Source of the DNA: Phyllobacterium zundukense
Lineage (GTDB): Bacteria; Pseudomonadota; Alphaproteobacteria; Rhizobiales; Rhizobiaceae
NCBI RefSeq assembly: GCF_025452195.1
Contig: NZ_CP104973.1
Span: forward strand, 3,021,001 to 3,085,000
Direction: 5' to 3'
Length of the DNA: 64,000 bases
In this document: piece by piece, positions 34,087-42,281 of the stretch
How positions within the stretch are numbered: the stretch's first letter is position 1
Layout: each line of letters begins with the position of its first letter
Position numbers and translations under genes: made by a program
The notes under the pieces: generated by a model
Databases searched by the model: none
Seen by the model: only the letters and a program-made list of their open reading frames with translations
What the model was told of the DNA's origin: nothing

Positions 34087-36135
34087 ATGAAAGACATTTT
34101 TGAAACGGGCCGCAAGCCGGCTCGCGCTACCGATCAGCCCTCCCCGATGCGACGGACCCTATTGAAGGCCTGCGCCTATCTGCCGACAGCGCCGCTCTTG
34201 GCCATGCTGGGCGGGTGTGACGGCGATGGCGGTGGGACTTCTGACGGCACATCCACGTTCACGCCGCCTGTCACACCGCCAGTCAAGACGCCGGAGAAGC
34301 CGACTGAAACCATCATAACGGACAAGCTGGACCTCAAAATTCCGCCGTTCATTGACAAGAATCCGATACCTTCGCCCAACCAGGACGCTCCGGGCATTGG
34401 CATAGAGCGCGAGAACAATCTTACCGACAAAGAGCCTTCGGTCGACCAGACAATCAGCGCTGTGCCGGATGCAGGTATACGGGAACCAGTCATTACAGGC
34501 GACGGCATAGAGCGCGAGAACAATCTTGCCGGCAAAGAGCAGTCGGTCAACCAGACAATCAGCACTGTGCCGGATCCACGTATACAGGAACCGGTCATTA
34601 TAGGCGACGGCATAGATCCCGTGAACAATCTTGCCGACAAAGAGCCTTCGATCGACCAGACAATCAGCACTGTGCCGGATGCACGTGTACAGGATCAGGT
34701 CGTTGGGGGCATTGGCATAGAGCGCGAGAACAATCCTATCGGCAAGGTGCCGCAGATTGATCAAACGAGCCAGCCGCCAGCCCCCTCTAACCCGAAGAAA
34801 GTCGGCATCTACAGCCTGCAGTATCACTCGTTCAAGCAGGTTTCCGCACGCGGCGAGGTTGGGGAGGGAACGCCGGGCGCGGTCAGACTGGCTGGCGAGG
34901 CGAAGATCTTCGAAGGGATCGAGAGCTATCTGAAACGTTCATTGGACAACCGGTTTGCGCTCCTCTATCGCGCCATGGTGACCGCCTTTGAAAAACGGTC
35001 GCCTAAAGAATTCGATGTGAGTTTCGTCACGGCTCCGGAGTTCTACTGGAATGTGCCTTTTGGCGATTTCTGGACTAAGGAAGAACTGGAGCTTGGCGCA
35101 GACCTATGTCTGAACACGGTGACGAAGCACGTCAAAACCTTGATCAAAAAATTTCCGGCGCACCAATACGGGCATATTGTGCTCTTGCCGGGAACAATTG
35201 CCATGCTGAAGCCAATGACTGATCCCCGCAAACCAAATGGTACACCTGTGGGTGGTTCCACTATCTATGAGGCGTTCAATCAAGTCGTGTGCACGCACAA
35301 CCTGCCTCTGAACGATGGCAAGAAGCGGCCTGCCTATATGATCTGGCCCAAACGGGTGGTGTCCCACATCGATTATTTTGACGAGTTGGGTGACAAAAGA
35401 AAGAGAGACGCTGGATGTGATGGCAGAGAATTGAATTCGTTGATGCCGAATCCGTCGCATCCGGGGCTAAAAAACCCGATACTGAAATGTACCACAAGCA
35501 TTGCAAGCAATGTCAAAGTAAGGATCGGCTATGTCACCTCGTCAGTTGGTAGCTCGTATGATTCAAATGATAACTTAATCACCGGCAAGTTTCAGAATGA
35601 TATTATAGAGGGTTTGCCTTTTGGCATCGACATTTGTTTGGATTATTCTGCTGCCAGCGTGCAACTGGACCAGCATCGCATCTCGCAGCTCAATGAGCGC
35701 CACTTCAAGCTGGATTTTCTGCTTGCAGCCGGCATGGGCCTGGACATCAACAATTATGCCAAAACGCCCCATATCCAATATGCAATACGCAATGAGGGTA
35801 TCGGCGGCACGACTGGGGAGGTGGAAGTCTGGAAGCTGAGCTTAGACAAAGAAAAGCCTAAAGCCGGAACAAAATTTGTCAAGATCAGTGATGGATACCG
35901 GATAGGAACTCCCATGATTCGAATTGAAACAGATATCAGGGTCAACCAAAACGAAATTTTCGACGCGCCAAAGAATGCCGATACGAAAGATATCCCGAAT
36001 ATCCTTGACAAAATGAATCCCGGTTTGGTGAGTGTCTGGTCACTGGATACAGTCCAGCCGGCCGGCACAGTCATCGCCAGCAATCCCGCGCCAATGACAA
36101 CGGTGGCTGACAAGACCATCCAGTTCATAAAATAA
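34087..36135 (+). CDS. Tat-like lipoprotein with tandem repeats and a nitrilase-superfamily domain
   Basis: A 682-residue protein of unusual layout. The leader holds a twin arginine (PMRRTLLKA), a hydrophobic stretch and a lipobox (AMLGGC), so it is probably exported and lipidated. A Gly/Thr/Pro linker follows, then three and a half 35-residue repeats (residues about 105-230), each containing GIERENNL-like and DQTIS-x-VPD segments. Residues about 237-682 have the carbon-nitrogen hydrolase triad: E318 in TAPEFYW, K422 in MIWPKR, and C517 in FGIDICLDYS. Members cleave or form amide or nitrile C-N bonds. Exported nitrilase-fold lipoproteins are rare apart from the membrane enzyme Lnt. It has a sigma-54 promoter, stands alone between mazG and hflX, and is flanked by mazG-end repeats. 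Substrate unknown. Confidence 0.8.
   Translation: MKDIFETGRKPARATDQPSPMRRTLLKACAYLPTAPLLAMLGGCDGDGGGTSDGTSTFTPPVTPPVKTPEKPTETIITDKLDLKIPPFIDKNPIPSPNQDAPGIGIERENNLTDKEPSVDQTISAVPDAGIREPVITGDGIERENNLAGKEQSVNQTISTVPDPRIQEPVIIGDGIDPVNNLADKEPSIDQTISTVPDARVQDQVVGGIGIERENNPIGKVPQIDQTSQPPAPSNPKKVGIYSLQYHSFKQVSARGEVGEGTPGAVRLAGEAKIFEGIESYLKRSLDNRFALLYRAMVTAFEKRSPKEFDVSFVTAPEFYWNVPFGDFWTKEELELGADLCLNTVTKHVKTLIKKFPAHQYGHIVLLPGTIAMLKPMTDPRKPNGTPVGGSTIYEAFNQVVCTHNLPLNDGKKRPAYMIWPKRVVSHIDYFDELGDKRKRDAGCDGRELNSLMPNPSHPGLKNPILKCTTSIASNVKVRIGYVTSSVGSSYDSNDNLITGKFQNDIIEGLPFGIDICLDYSAASVQLDQHRISQLNERHFKLDFLLAAGMGLDINNYAKTPHIQYAIRNEGIGGTTGEVEVWKLSLDKEKPKAGTKFVKISDGYRIGTPMIRIETDIRVNQNEIFDAPKNADTKDIPNILDKMNPGLVSVWSLDTVQPAGTVIASNPAPMTTVADKTIQFIK
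34399..34770 (+). repeat. 105-bp tandem repeat within the lipoprotein gene
   Basis: Units begin at 34399, 34504, 34609 and 34714, an exact 105-base (35-codon) period; the fourth unit is partial. The units are highly similar at DNA level, consistent with recent duplication, and probably form a stalk between lipid anchor and enzyme domain. Confidence 0.9.
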
Positions 36136-36164
36136 GCGGGCATGGCGCCCTGAACAGTCAATAA

Positions 36165-36190
36165 GCCGGGGCATTACTGACTGCCCCAGC
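36165..36190 (+). terminator. Possible terminator hairpin after the lipoprotein gene
   Basis: GGGGCA and TGCCCC form a 6-bp stem around an 8-base loop 30 bases after the stop. There is no T run, so this is a weak candidate. Confidence 0.35.
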
Positions 36191-36231
36191 TTGGCGGGCC
36201 GTAAAATGGCGTGAAATAGCCAGTTTATGGC

Positions 36232-36268
36232 GACGGAAGCTGTGGAAGAAGCCGAGACGGCGAAGTAA
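36232..36268 (+). repeat. Degraded second copy of the mazG 3' end
   Basis: Aligns with the last 40 bases of mazG (33764-33803). Read in frame it gives ATEAVEEAETAK and a stop. It lies between the lipoprotein gene and the convergent hflX stop, as expected if the lipoprotein segment was inserted at the end of mazG. Confidence 0.6.
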
Positions 36269-36274
36269 CTCGCC

Positions 36275-37687
36275 TTACCTGTTATTCCTGCTCAGCATCT
36301 TCTCATCAAGCATTGCCTGCGAGTTGACTGTCATATCCATCGTTAGTGCGATTGAGCCGTCATCGAGATCCTTGCGCTTCACATTGCTGGAATGCTGATA
36401 AATCCAGTCCATGAGCCGCATCTGGTTATGCTGTAGCGTGACCTTGACCTTGGTGAGCTTGCCAGCGATCCGGTCCTCGATTTCCTTGAGCAGGGCGTCT
36501 ACGCCCTCACCCGTAATTGCCGAGACCGGGATCGGATGCTCATTACCAATCGCCGCGGCGCTCAAGCGCTGCGCCGCCTCGCGGCCGGCTTCATCCAAGA
36601 GATCGATCTTGTTCCAGACTTCAATGATGCGTTTCGTGTCGCCGCGCTCGATGCCGAGGCTTTCCATGATCGCGTGAACGTCTTCCGCCTGTGCTGCGGT
36701 GTCCGGATCGGAAATATCACGCACATGCAGGATAAGGTCGGCCTCGACCACCTCTTCCAGGGTCGCGCGGAAAGCAGCGACGAGATGGGTCGGCAGGTTG
36801 GAAATGAAACCAACAGTATCCGAGAGAATGATCGTTTCGCCATGTTCGAGCTTGATGCGCCGCAGCGTCGGGTCCAGCGTGGCGAAGAGCATGTCTTCGG
36901 CGACGACCCCTGCTCCGGTCAGGCGATTGAACAGCGTGGATTTGCCGGCATTGGTATAGCCGACAAGGGCAACAACCGGATGCGGCACCTTCTTGCGTTT
37001 GGCCCGGTGCAGCGTACGCGTGCGAACGACAGTCTCAAGCTCGCGCTTGATGCGCAGGATCTTTTCCTGCAGAGCGCGCCGGTCGGCCTCGATCTGCGTT
37101 TCACCGGGACCGCCGAGGAAGCCGCCACCACCACGCTGACGCTCAAGGTGAGTCCAGCTGCGGACCAGGCGGCCCTTTTGATAGGTCAGGTGCGCCAGTT
37201 CAACCTGCAGCGCGCCCTCTTTTGTCTGGGCGCGGCGGCCGAAGATTTCGAGAATGAGGCCTGTCCTGTCGAGAACCTTGGCATTCCATTCTTTTTCGAG
37301 ATTGCGCTGCTGAACCGGCGTCAACGAATGGTCGACGATCACCAGTTCCGCATGCGAAGCTTCAATGATCTCGCCAATTGTTTCTACCTTGCCGGTTCCG
37401 AGCAATGTAGCCGGGCGCGGCGCAGAAACCTGAACAATATCCGAATGGACGATGTCGAGGTCGATCGCCCGCGCCAACCCTTCCGCTTCTTCAAGCCGCG
37501 CATCGTCGCTGCGCTGAAATTCACGTCGGAATTGCGAGCGCCCGCTGCCGTCGGAACTGCCGCCATCGGCAAACCGCTGTGGCAGGACAGGCACAACTAC
37601 GATAGCACGCGTAGGTTCTCTGGCGGTTTCACCGTTGCCGGTCGACCCACCATTGTTCTGTGCGTTACGCGTCGTTTCTTTTGTCAA
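36275..37687 (-). CDS. hflX: GTPase HflX
   Basis: A 470-residue HflX. The N-terminal HflX domain has the glycine-rich segment QRGGGGFLGGPGETQIEADRR. The GTPase domain has G1 GYTNAGKSTLFN, G3 DTVGFISNLP, and G4 NKIDLLDE. HflX binds 50S subunits and rescues or splits stalled ribosomes under stress. The N-terminus is low complexity (Asn/Gly-rich). It lies 6 bases after hfq on the same strand, the standard rhizobial order dat-hfq-hflX, and is convergent with the lipoprotein gene. Confidence 0.95.
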   Translation of the reverse strand: MTKETTRNAQNNGGSTGNGETAREPTRAIVVVPVLPQRFADGGSSDGSGRSQFRREFQRSDDARLEEAEGLARAIDLDIVHSDIVQVSAPRPATLLGTGKVETIGEIIEASHAELVIVDHSLTPVQQRNLEKEWNAKVLDRTGLILEIFGRRAQTKEGALQVELAHLTYQKGRLVRSWTHLERQRGGGGFLGGPGETQIEADRRALQEKILRIKRELETVVRTRTLHRAKRKKVPHPVVALVGYTNAGKSTLFNRLTGAGVVAEDMLFATLDPTLRRIKLEHGETIILSDTVGFISNLPTHLVAAFRATLEEVVEADLILHVRDISDPDTAAQAEDVHAIMESLGIERGDTKRIIEVWNKIDLLDEAGREAAQRLSAAAIGNEHPIPVSAITGEGVDALLKEIEDRIAGKLTKVKVTLQHNQMRLMDWIYQHSSNVKRKDLDDGSIALTMDMTVNSQAMLDEKMLSRNNR

Positions 37688-37693
37688 AAGTAG

Positions 37694-37933
37694 TTATTCG
37701 CTCTCTTCAACTTCGAACATCTGCACGGGCTGGCTGGGCATAATGGTCGAGATCGCATGTTTATAGACGAGCTGCGAATGACCGTCACGGCGTAAAAGCA
37801 CACAAAAATTGTCGAAAGACGTGACAATTCCAGTCAGTTTCACACCATTAATGAGGAATATTGTCAGAGAAATCTTCTGTTTTCTGACTGAATTCAGAAA
37901 AAGGTCCTGAAGATTCTGCGATCGTTCAGCCAT
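37694..37933 (-). CDS. hfq: RNA-binding protein Hfq
   Basis: A 79-residue Sm-like protein. Sm1 has [30 protein letters not shown] with the proximal Q8/F-type and distal-face residues, and Sm2 has [12 protein letters not shown] (the KHA motif). It forms a hexamer that pairs small RNAs with mRNAs. The length is typical for alphaproteobacteria, with a short acidic tail (EVEESE). It is followed by hflX after 6 bases and preceded by dat. Confidence 0.97.
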   Translation of the reverse strand: MAERSQNLQDLFLNSVRKQKISLTIFLINGVKLTGIVTSFDNFCVLLRRDGHSQLVYKHAISTIMPSQPVQMFEVEESE

Positions 37934-38055
37934 TGTTTTTGTCCTTTTATGCGATCAGCAAACGTGTCTCATACAAAATTCTGCGGCGGAAGCAAACTTT
38001 CTTTGCTCCAGCAGGAGGTGAAAAATAGCGCTCTGTTAGTCCCCTCACTCTCCGG

Positions 38056-38922
38056 TTAACAGGATGGCGTTTTTTCCGCAATGTCAAAAAACGCTTCCCG
38101 CAAGGAAAGTGTAGTTGTTCCAGGATGGCCATTTGCTACCGATTCGCCATCAATCGCAACGATTGGCATGACGACTGTTGACGCGGCGGTCATGAAAACT
38201 TCCTTGGCCTTCTTTGCTTCATCGACAGAAAAGCCCCTCTCCTCGATCTTCAGCCCCAACCTTTCTGCCACGTCGAAAATGGTGGTGCGAGTGATACCGC
38301 GCAGGATTCCGCTCTCGGCGGGACGGGTGACCAGAACGCCGTCCTTGGTAACGATCCAGGCATTCGTCGCGGCGCCCTCCTTTACGATACCATCTCTATC
38401 GATGAACCATGCTTCTTGGGCACCTTGTTCCTTCGCCTGCTGGCGGGCCATCACATTTGGCAGCAAACCAATGGATTTGATATCGACCCGCTCCCAGCGG
38501 TTTTCTGGCACGGTTATCACCTTGATGCCCTTGGCTGCCCGAGCAGACGATGCTGCAGGGCTGGTGCGCTTGGCGGTGACGACGATGGCTGGTGGCGTAT
38601 CCGGCGACGGAAACACGTGATCGCGCCTGGCAACACCGCGCGTCACCTGCAAATAGACAAGACCGTCGTGAACCCGGTTCCGCCGGACGACTTCCTTGAT
38701 AATGATCTGGAGTGCCTTGCGAGCCATCGGCCAGGAAATCTTCAATTCCGACAGCGAACGATTCAACCTGTCGAGATGGCGGGTCATGTCCATGATATTG
38801 CCGCGTGCTATCTCGCAGACTTCATAGACACCGTCGGCGAACTGATAGCCGCGGTCCTCGATGTGGATACCAGCTTCCGAATGCTGGACATATTGACCGT
38901 TTACATAGGCAATGCGCGACAT
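38056..38922 (-). CDS. dat: D-amino acid aminotransferase
   Basis: A 288-residue fold-type IV PLP aminotransferase. The catalytic lysine is in DIKSIGLLPNVMARQ, and the cofactor-phosphate region is ATNAWIV and GILRGITRTTI. The N-terminal VNGQYVQHSEAGIHIEDRGYQFADGVYE is the D-alanine aminotransferase type, distinct from branched-chain enzymes. It interconverts D-amino acids and keto acids. In relatives this gene lies between ntrX and hfq; here it is 12 bases downstream of an inserted lactonase gene. Confidence 0.92.
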   Translation of the reverse strand: MSRIAYVNGQYVQHSEAGIHIEDRGYQFADGVYEVCEIARGNIMDMTRHLDRLNRSLSELKISWPMARKALQIIIKEVVRRNRVHDGLVYLQVTRGVARRDHVFPSPDTPPAIVVTAKRTSPAASSARAAKGIKVITVPENRWERVDIKSIGLLPNVMARQQAKEQGAQEAWFIDRDGIVKEGAATNAWIVTKDGVLVTRPAESGILRGITRTTIFDVAERLGLKIEERGFSVDEAKKAKEVFMTAASTVVMPIVAIDGESVANGHPGTTTLSLREAFFDIAEKTPSC

Positions 38923-38934
38923 CGCGGCTCCTTC

Positions 38935-40050
38935 TTAGCGGAATGTACCGAATACGATGCGCATGGGTGTGTCCAGCGCAACGCGTTTGCCGGTATCCTC
39001 AAGTGCACCCGTATGAATATCGCGTCTGAAGATGGCGATGCCGCCGCCTTTCTGATTGGCAACCAGCATGAATTTGCCGGACGGGTCAATTGCGAAATTG
39101 CGCGGGCCAATCCCTTGCGACGGTGTCCAGCCGATCAATGCAATTTCACCCGAATCTGCGATGGCATAGCTGACAATACTGTTGTGACCACGGTTGGATC
39201 CGTAGAGGAACCGGCCGTCGGGGCTCACGGCGATTTCCGCGCAGGTATTGGTCCCGGTGAAGCCCTCCGGCAGTGCCGGCAATGTCTGGATCACGGTGAG
39301 TGCCGCGTTCTCCGGATTATAATTCAAAACTGAAACGGTGCTGTTCAACTCGTTGATGACATAGGCAACTTTGCCATCTGGGTGAAATATCATGTGGCGT
39401 GGACCCGCCCCTTGGGGCAGCTGCGTAAACGGTGTCGCGGCGAGGGACAGGCTTTCGCCCTTCTTCGGCAGTCTATAGGCCATAATCCGGTCGAGCCCGA
39501 GATCGCAGACAAAGACAGTCCGATTGTCGGGACTTGCAACCGCACAATGGCCGTGCTGGCGTTTGTCGGTCGGCAGAATGGCGTTTGGGCCTTCATGGAT
39601 TGCAGCGGCAAAGGCAGGCTCCAGCCCGCCGTCTGCTCGTAGCGCAAAGGCAGTAATCGCATTCCCCGGCCGCGCGCCCAATTCGGCGACCGTGTAGTTC
39701 GACGCGAAGATCATTTCGCGAGTCTGGTCGAAACCAAGATGGCAGGTAGTGTTCCCCAACGTCGATTGCATATTGATATAGGACAGCGCACCGGTCGAGG
39801 GATCGATATCGAAGGCTGCGGCGAGATTCTCGTTCCACGCCGGAACTTCCGCAGCGGCATAGAGGCGCTTGCGCTTCTCATCAATCGCCAGATACCCTGG
39901 ATTGTCGATCGCCAGATACTCGCTCGTGAGCGTCATATCTCCCGTCTCATCATCGAATTGAAAGACACTGATGCCCTTTCCCTTACCGGGCAAGGCATTG
40001 CGATTCAGGTTACCGACAAAAGCAAAGGTTTTTGGCATCGTTGATCTCAT
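38935..40050 (-). CDS. Lactonase-family beta-propeller protein (6-phosphogluconolactonase-like)
   Basis: A 371-residue seven-bladed propeller of the cycloisomerase 2/lactonase family. It has repeated blades such as ISVFQFDDETGDM, HCAVASPDNRTVFVCDLGLDRIMAY, HMIFHPDGKVAYVINELNSTVSVL, IAVSPDGRFLYGSNRGHNSIVSY and PSGKFMLVANQKGGGIAIF. Members include a YbhE-type 6-phosphogluconolactonase and muconate cycloisomerase. No signal peptide is seen, so it is probably cytoplasmic. Its ATG overlaps the TGA of the upstream MBL gene (ATGA), indicating one transcript. The pair interrupts the usual ntrX-dat neighbourhood. Substrate unknown. Confidence 0.88.
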   Translation of the reverse strand: MRSTMPKTFAFVGNLNRNALPGKGKGISVFQFDDETGDMTLTSEYLAIDNPGYLAIDEKRKRLYAAAEVPAWNENLAAAFDIDPSTGALSYINMQSTLGNTTCHLGFDQTREMIFASNYTVAELGARPGNAITAFALRADGGLEPAFAAAIHEGPNAILPTDKRQHGHCAVASPDNRTVFVCDLGLDRIMAYRLPKKGESLSLAATPFTQLPQGAGPRHMIFHPDGKVAYVINELNSTVSVLNYNPENAALTVIQTLPALPEGFTGTNTCAEIAVSPDGRFLYGSNRGHNSIVSYAIADSGEIALIGWTPSQGIGPRNFAIDPSGKFMLVANQKGGGIAIFRRDIHTGALEDTGKRVALDTPMRIVFGTFR

Positions 40051-40811
40051 GCGTTAGGGGTGGAGAGATGGAGAATCTCGCCGTCGCTGGGAATAAGCAG
40101 CTTATGCTTAGCGATGTCGTGGGCGTTCGCATAGGCTTGCAGGTTATCGCGGGAAACAGTTGCGTGATCCAACGCTTCCATATGGGTCGCTATGATTCTC
40201 GTATCTTCGGGAGCAATACGGCAGATATCGACAGTTTGTTCGGCATCCATGACAATCAGCACATCGTCCCATTTGGCTCCACAGGAATGGGTGATGATAA
40301 TGTCCGGAGCAAATGTAGCAATTGTTTCGCGCACGAGCGGATAGAGGATCGTATCGCCGGTCCAATAGATCGATGGTTCGCCGTCTGCCTCGATCGTGAG
40401 GCCAATGACGTTTCCCATCTTTTCGAGCACAGGACCAGAGCCGTGATTGCCGTCGCGACGGGTCAAATGAATACCTGCATATGTCAATCTGCCCGTCAGA
40501 GGCGTAACGTCGATGAAGCCGAATGACCGGATTTTTTCCTCGTCGCCTGGTTGGCAAATGAGAGGCAAATGCTTGGGAACAAGCTCCTGCGCGACCTTGT
40601 CGAAATGGTCCGCATGCAGATGCGAAACAATGACAAGGTCCACTCCGGCAAGGATTTCCTCCGTCGATACCGGCAGTTCGACCATTGGATTGGGTGAGCG
40701 GCCCGTGAACGATGGACGGCCGTGCTTCGACCCGAAATCCGGATCGATCAGGATAGTCGTGCCGGCATAGTCAAGTTTCAGCGTTGCGTTGCGAAGGAGT
40801 TGCAATTTCAT
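40047..40811 (-). CDS. MBL-fold metal-dependent hydrolase (UlaG-like)
   Basis: A 254-residue hydrolase. Motifs are VIVSHLHADHFDKVAQ (HxHxDH), DGNHGSGPV, WTGDTILYP and ATHMEALDH for the metal site. UlaG, the best known relative, is an L-ascorbate-6-phosphate lactonase. A lactonase of this fold beside a lactonase-family propeller protein suggests that the two act on the same sugar lactone, but this is inference. The ATG at 40811 gives MKLQLLRNATLKLDYAG, the family's usual start; the frame extends upstream to 40865. It is coupled by ATGA to the propeller gene. Confidence 0.88.
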   Translation of the reverse strand: MKLQLLRNATLKLDYAGTTILIDPDFGSKHGRPSFTGRSPNPMVELPVSTEEILAGVDLVIVSHLHADHFDKVAQELVPKHLPLICQPGDEEKIRSFGFIDVTPLTGRLTYAGIHLTRRDGNHGSGPVLEKMGNVIGLTIEADGEPSIYWTGDTILYPLVRETIATFAPDIIITHSCGAKWDDVLIVMDAEQTVDICRIAPEDTRIIATHMEALDHATVSRDNLQAYANAHDIAKHKLLIPSDGEILHLSTPNA

Positions 40812-40918
40812 ATCGCCGGTCTCTTTCTGTGCTGTTCCACGACATTGCACAAGGCGTTCACGCAAAATCGGGCAAGGATGTGCCGGGGCGTCGAAAGGCT
40901 GCCGGACTGGACACTTGA

Positions 40919-42280
40919 TCAGACGCCGAGGGACTTCAGTTTGCGGTGTAGTGCCGACCGTTCCATGCCAACGAACTCGGCCGTGCGTGAGATGTTTCCG
41001 CCAAAGCGATTGATCTGGGCAATCAGATATTCCTTCTCAAACCGCTCCCGCGCTTCACGCAATGGCAGCGCCATGATGTGCTGGTCCGATTCCGTTGGTG
41101 GTTTTGGCAGCGTATCGCCAATCTCGGCGGGCAGCAGATCAGCGGTGATCACCGATTCAGGATCGTCGCCCCGGGCGAGAATGATCAGGCGCTCGATGTT
41201 GTTGCGCAACTGGCGAATATTGCCCGGCCATGAATGCGACTGCAGCACCGCCATTGCATCGGGGCCAATCTTCCGCGGCTTGATACCTGCCTGATCGGCG
41301 ATCTGCCCCATAAAGAACTCGACAAGTGCTGGGATATCGTCACGCCGGTCAGCCAATGGCGGCACGATAACGGGAACGACCGCGAGCCGATGGAACAGAT
41401 CTTCGCGGAAACGTCCTTCGGCGATCATTGCCTCGAGGTTTTGGGCGGTCGAAGAAATAATACGAACATCGACCTTGATCCGCTTGGTGCCCCCTACCCG
41501 CTCAAACTGCTGATCCACCAAAACACGCAAGATCTTGTTTTGGGTTTCTCGCGGCATGTCAGCTATCTCATTCAGGTAGAGAATGCCGCCATGCGCTTCT
41601 TCCAGGGCGCCGACCTTGCGCTCACCACCATCGGATTCGGTGCCGAATAGCTCGACCTCCATTCGTTCTGGAGTGATGGTTGCCGCGTTCAGATTGACGA
41701 ACGGCCCCTTGGAACGTGTCGACAGGGCATGAATGGCACGCGCGGTCAGTTCCTTGCCTGCACCGGAAGGCCCTGTGATCATGATGCGGCTGTTGGTCGG
41801 CGCGACCCGTTCAATAGTCTGGCGAAGGTGGTTCATGGAGAGCGAACTGCCAAGAAGTTCAAAGCTTTCGCTCGAGCGCTTGCGCAGGTCCGAAACCTCG
41901 CGGCGCAGCTTCGATGTCTCCAAGGCACGCTCGGCAATCAGGATCAGACGGTCAGCCTTGAAAGGCTTCTCGATAAAATCATAGGCACCGCGGCGAATGG
42001 CCGAAACGGCCGTTTCGATATTGCCGTGACCGGAAATCATAACGACCGGGATCTCCGGATGCCGCAGCTTGATCTCGTCCAGGAGCGCCAAGCCATCCAG
42101 GCGGCTGCCCTGCATCCAGATATCGAGGAAAATCAGCCGGGGTATGCGGTCATCTATCGAAGCGAGCGCGCTATCGGCGTCGGATGCGACGCGGGCCTCA
42201 TAGCCTTCATCGCTGAGGATGCCAGCCACAAGTTCACGGATGTCGACCTCATCGTCGACCACAAGAATATCAGATGCCAT
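40919..42280 (-). CDS. ntrX: Response regulator NtrX
   Basis: A 453-residue regulator. The receiver domain has the acidic pocket VVDDE and phosphoacceptor aspartate in IFLDIWMQG. An AAA+ domain follows (Walker A GPSGAGKEL, GGILYLNEIADMP), and a Fis-type helix-turn-helix ends the protein (GNISRTAEFVGMERSALHRKLKSLGV). The GAFTGA loop that contacts sigma-54 is missing: the region reads FGTESDGGERKVGALEEAHGG. It therefore should not activate sigma-54 promoters, as is known for rhizobial and Brucella NtrX. Its partner kinase NtrY is encoded directly upstream with one base between. The pair senses redox or nitrogen state. Confidence 0.95.
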   Translation of the reverse strand: MASDILVVDDEVDIRELVAGILSDEGYEARVASDADSALASIDDRIPRLIFLDIWMQGSRLDGLALLDEIKLRHPEIPVVMISGHGNIETAVSAIRRGAYDFIEKPFKADRLILIAERALETSKLRREVSDLRKRSSESFELLGSSLSMNHLRQTIERVAPTNSRIMITGPSGAGKELTARAIHALSTRSKGPFVNLNAATITPERMEVELFGTESDGGERKVGALEEAHGGILYLNEIADMPRETQNKILRVLVDQQFERVGGTKRIKVDVRIISSTAQNLEAMIAEGRFREDLFHRLAVVPVIVPPLADRRDDIPALVEFFMGQIADQAGIKPRKIGPDAMAVLQSHSWPGNIRQLRNNIERLIILARGDDPESVITADLLPAEIGDTLPKPPTESDQHIMALPLREARERFEKEYLIAQINRFGGNISRTAEFVGMERSALHRKLKSLGV

Positions 42281-42281
42281 G

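Noticed and set aside
36536..37693. 385-codon plus-strand open frame opposite hflX
   Set aside because: Antisense shadow of hflX with no ribosome site or domain.
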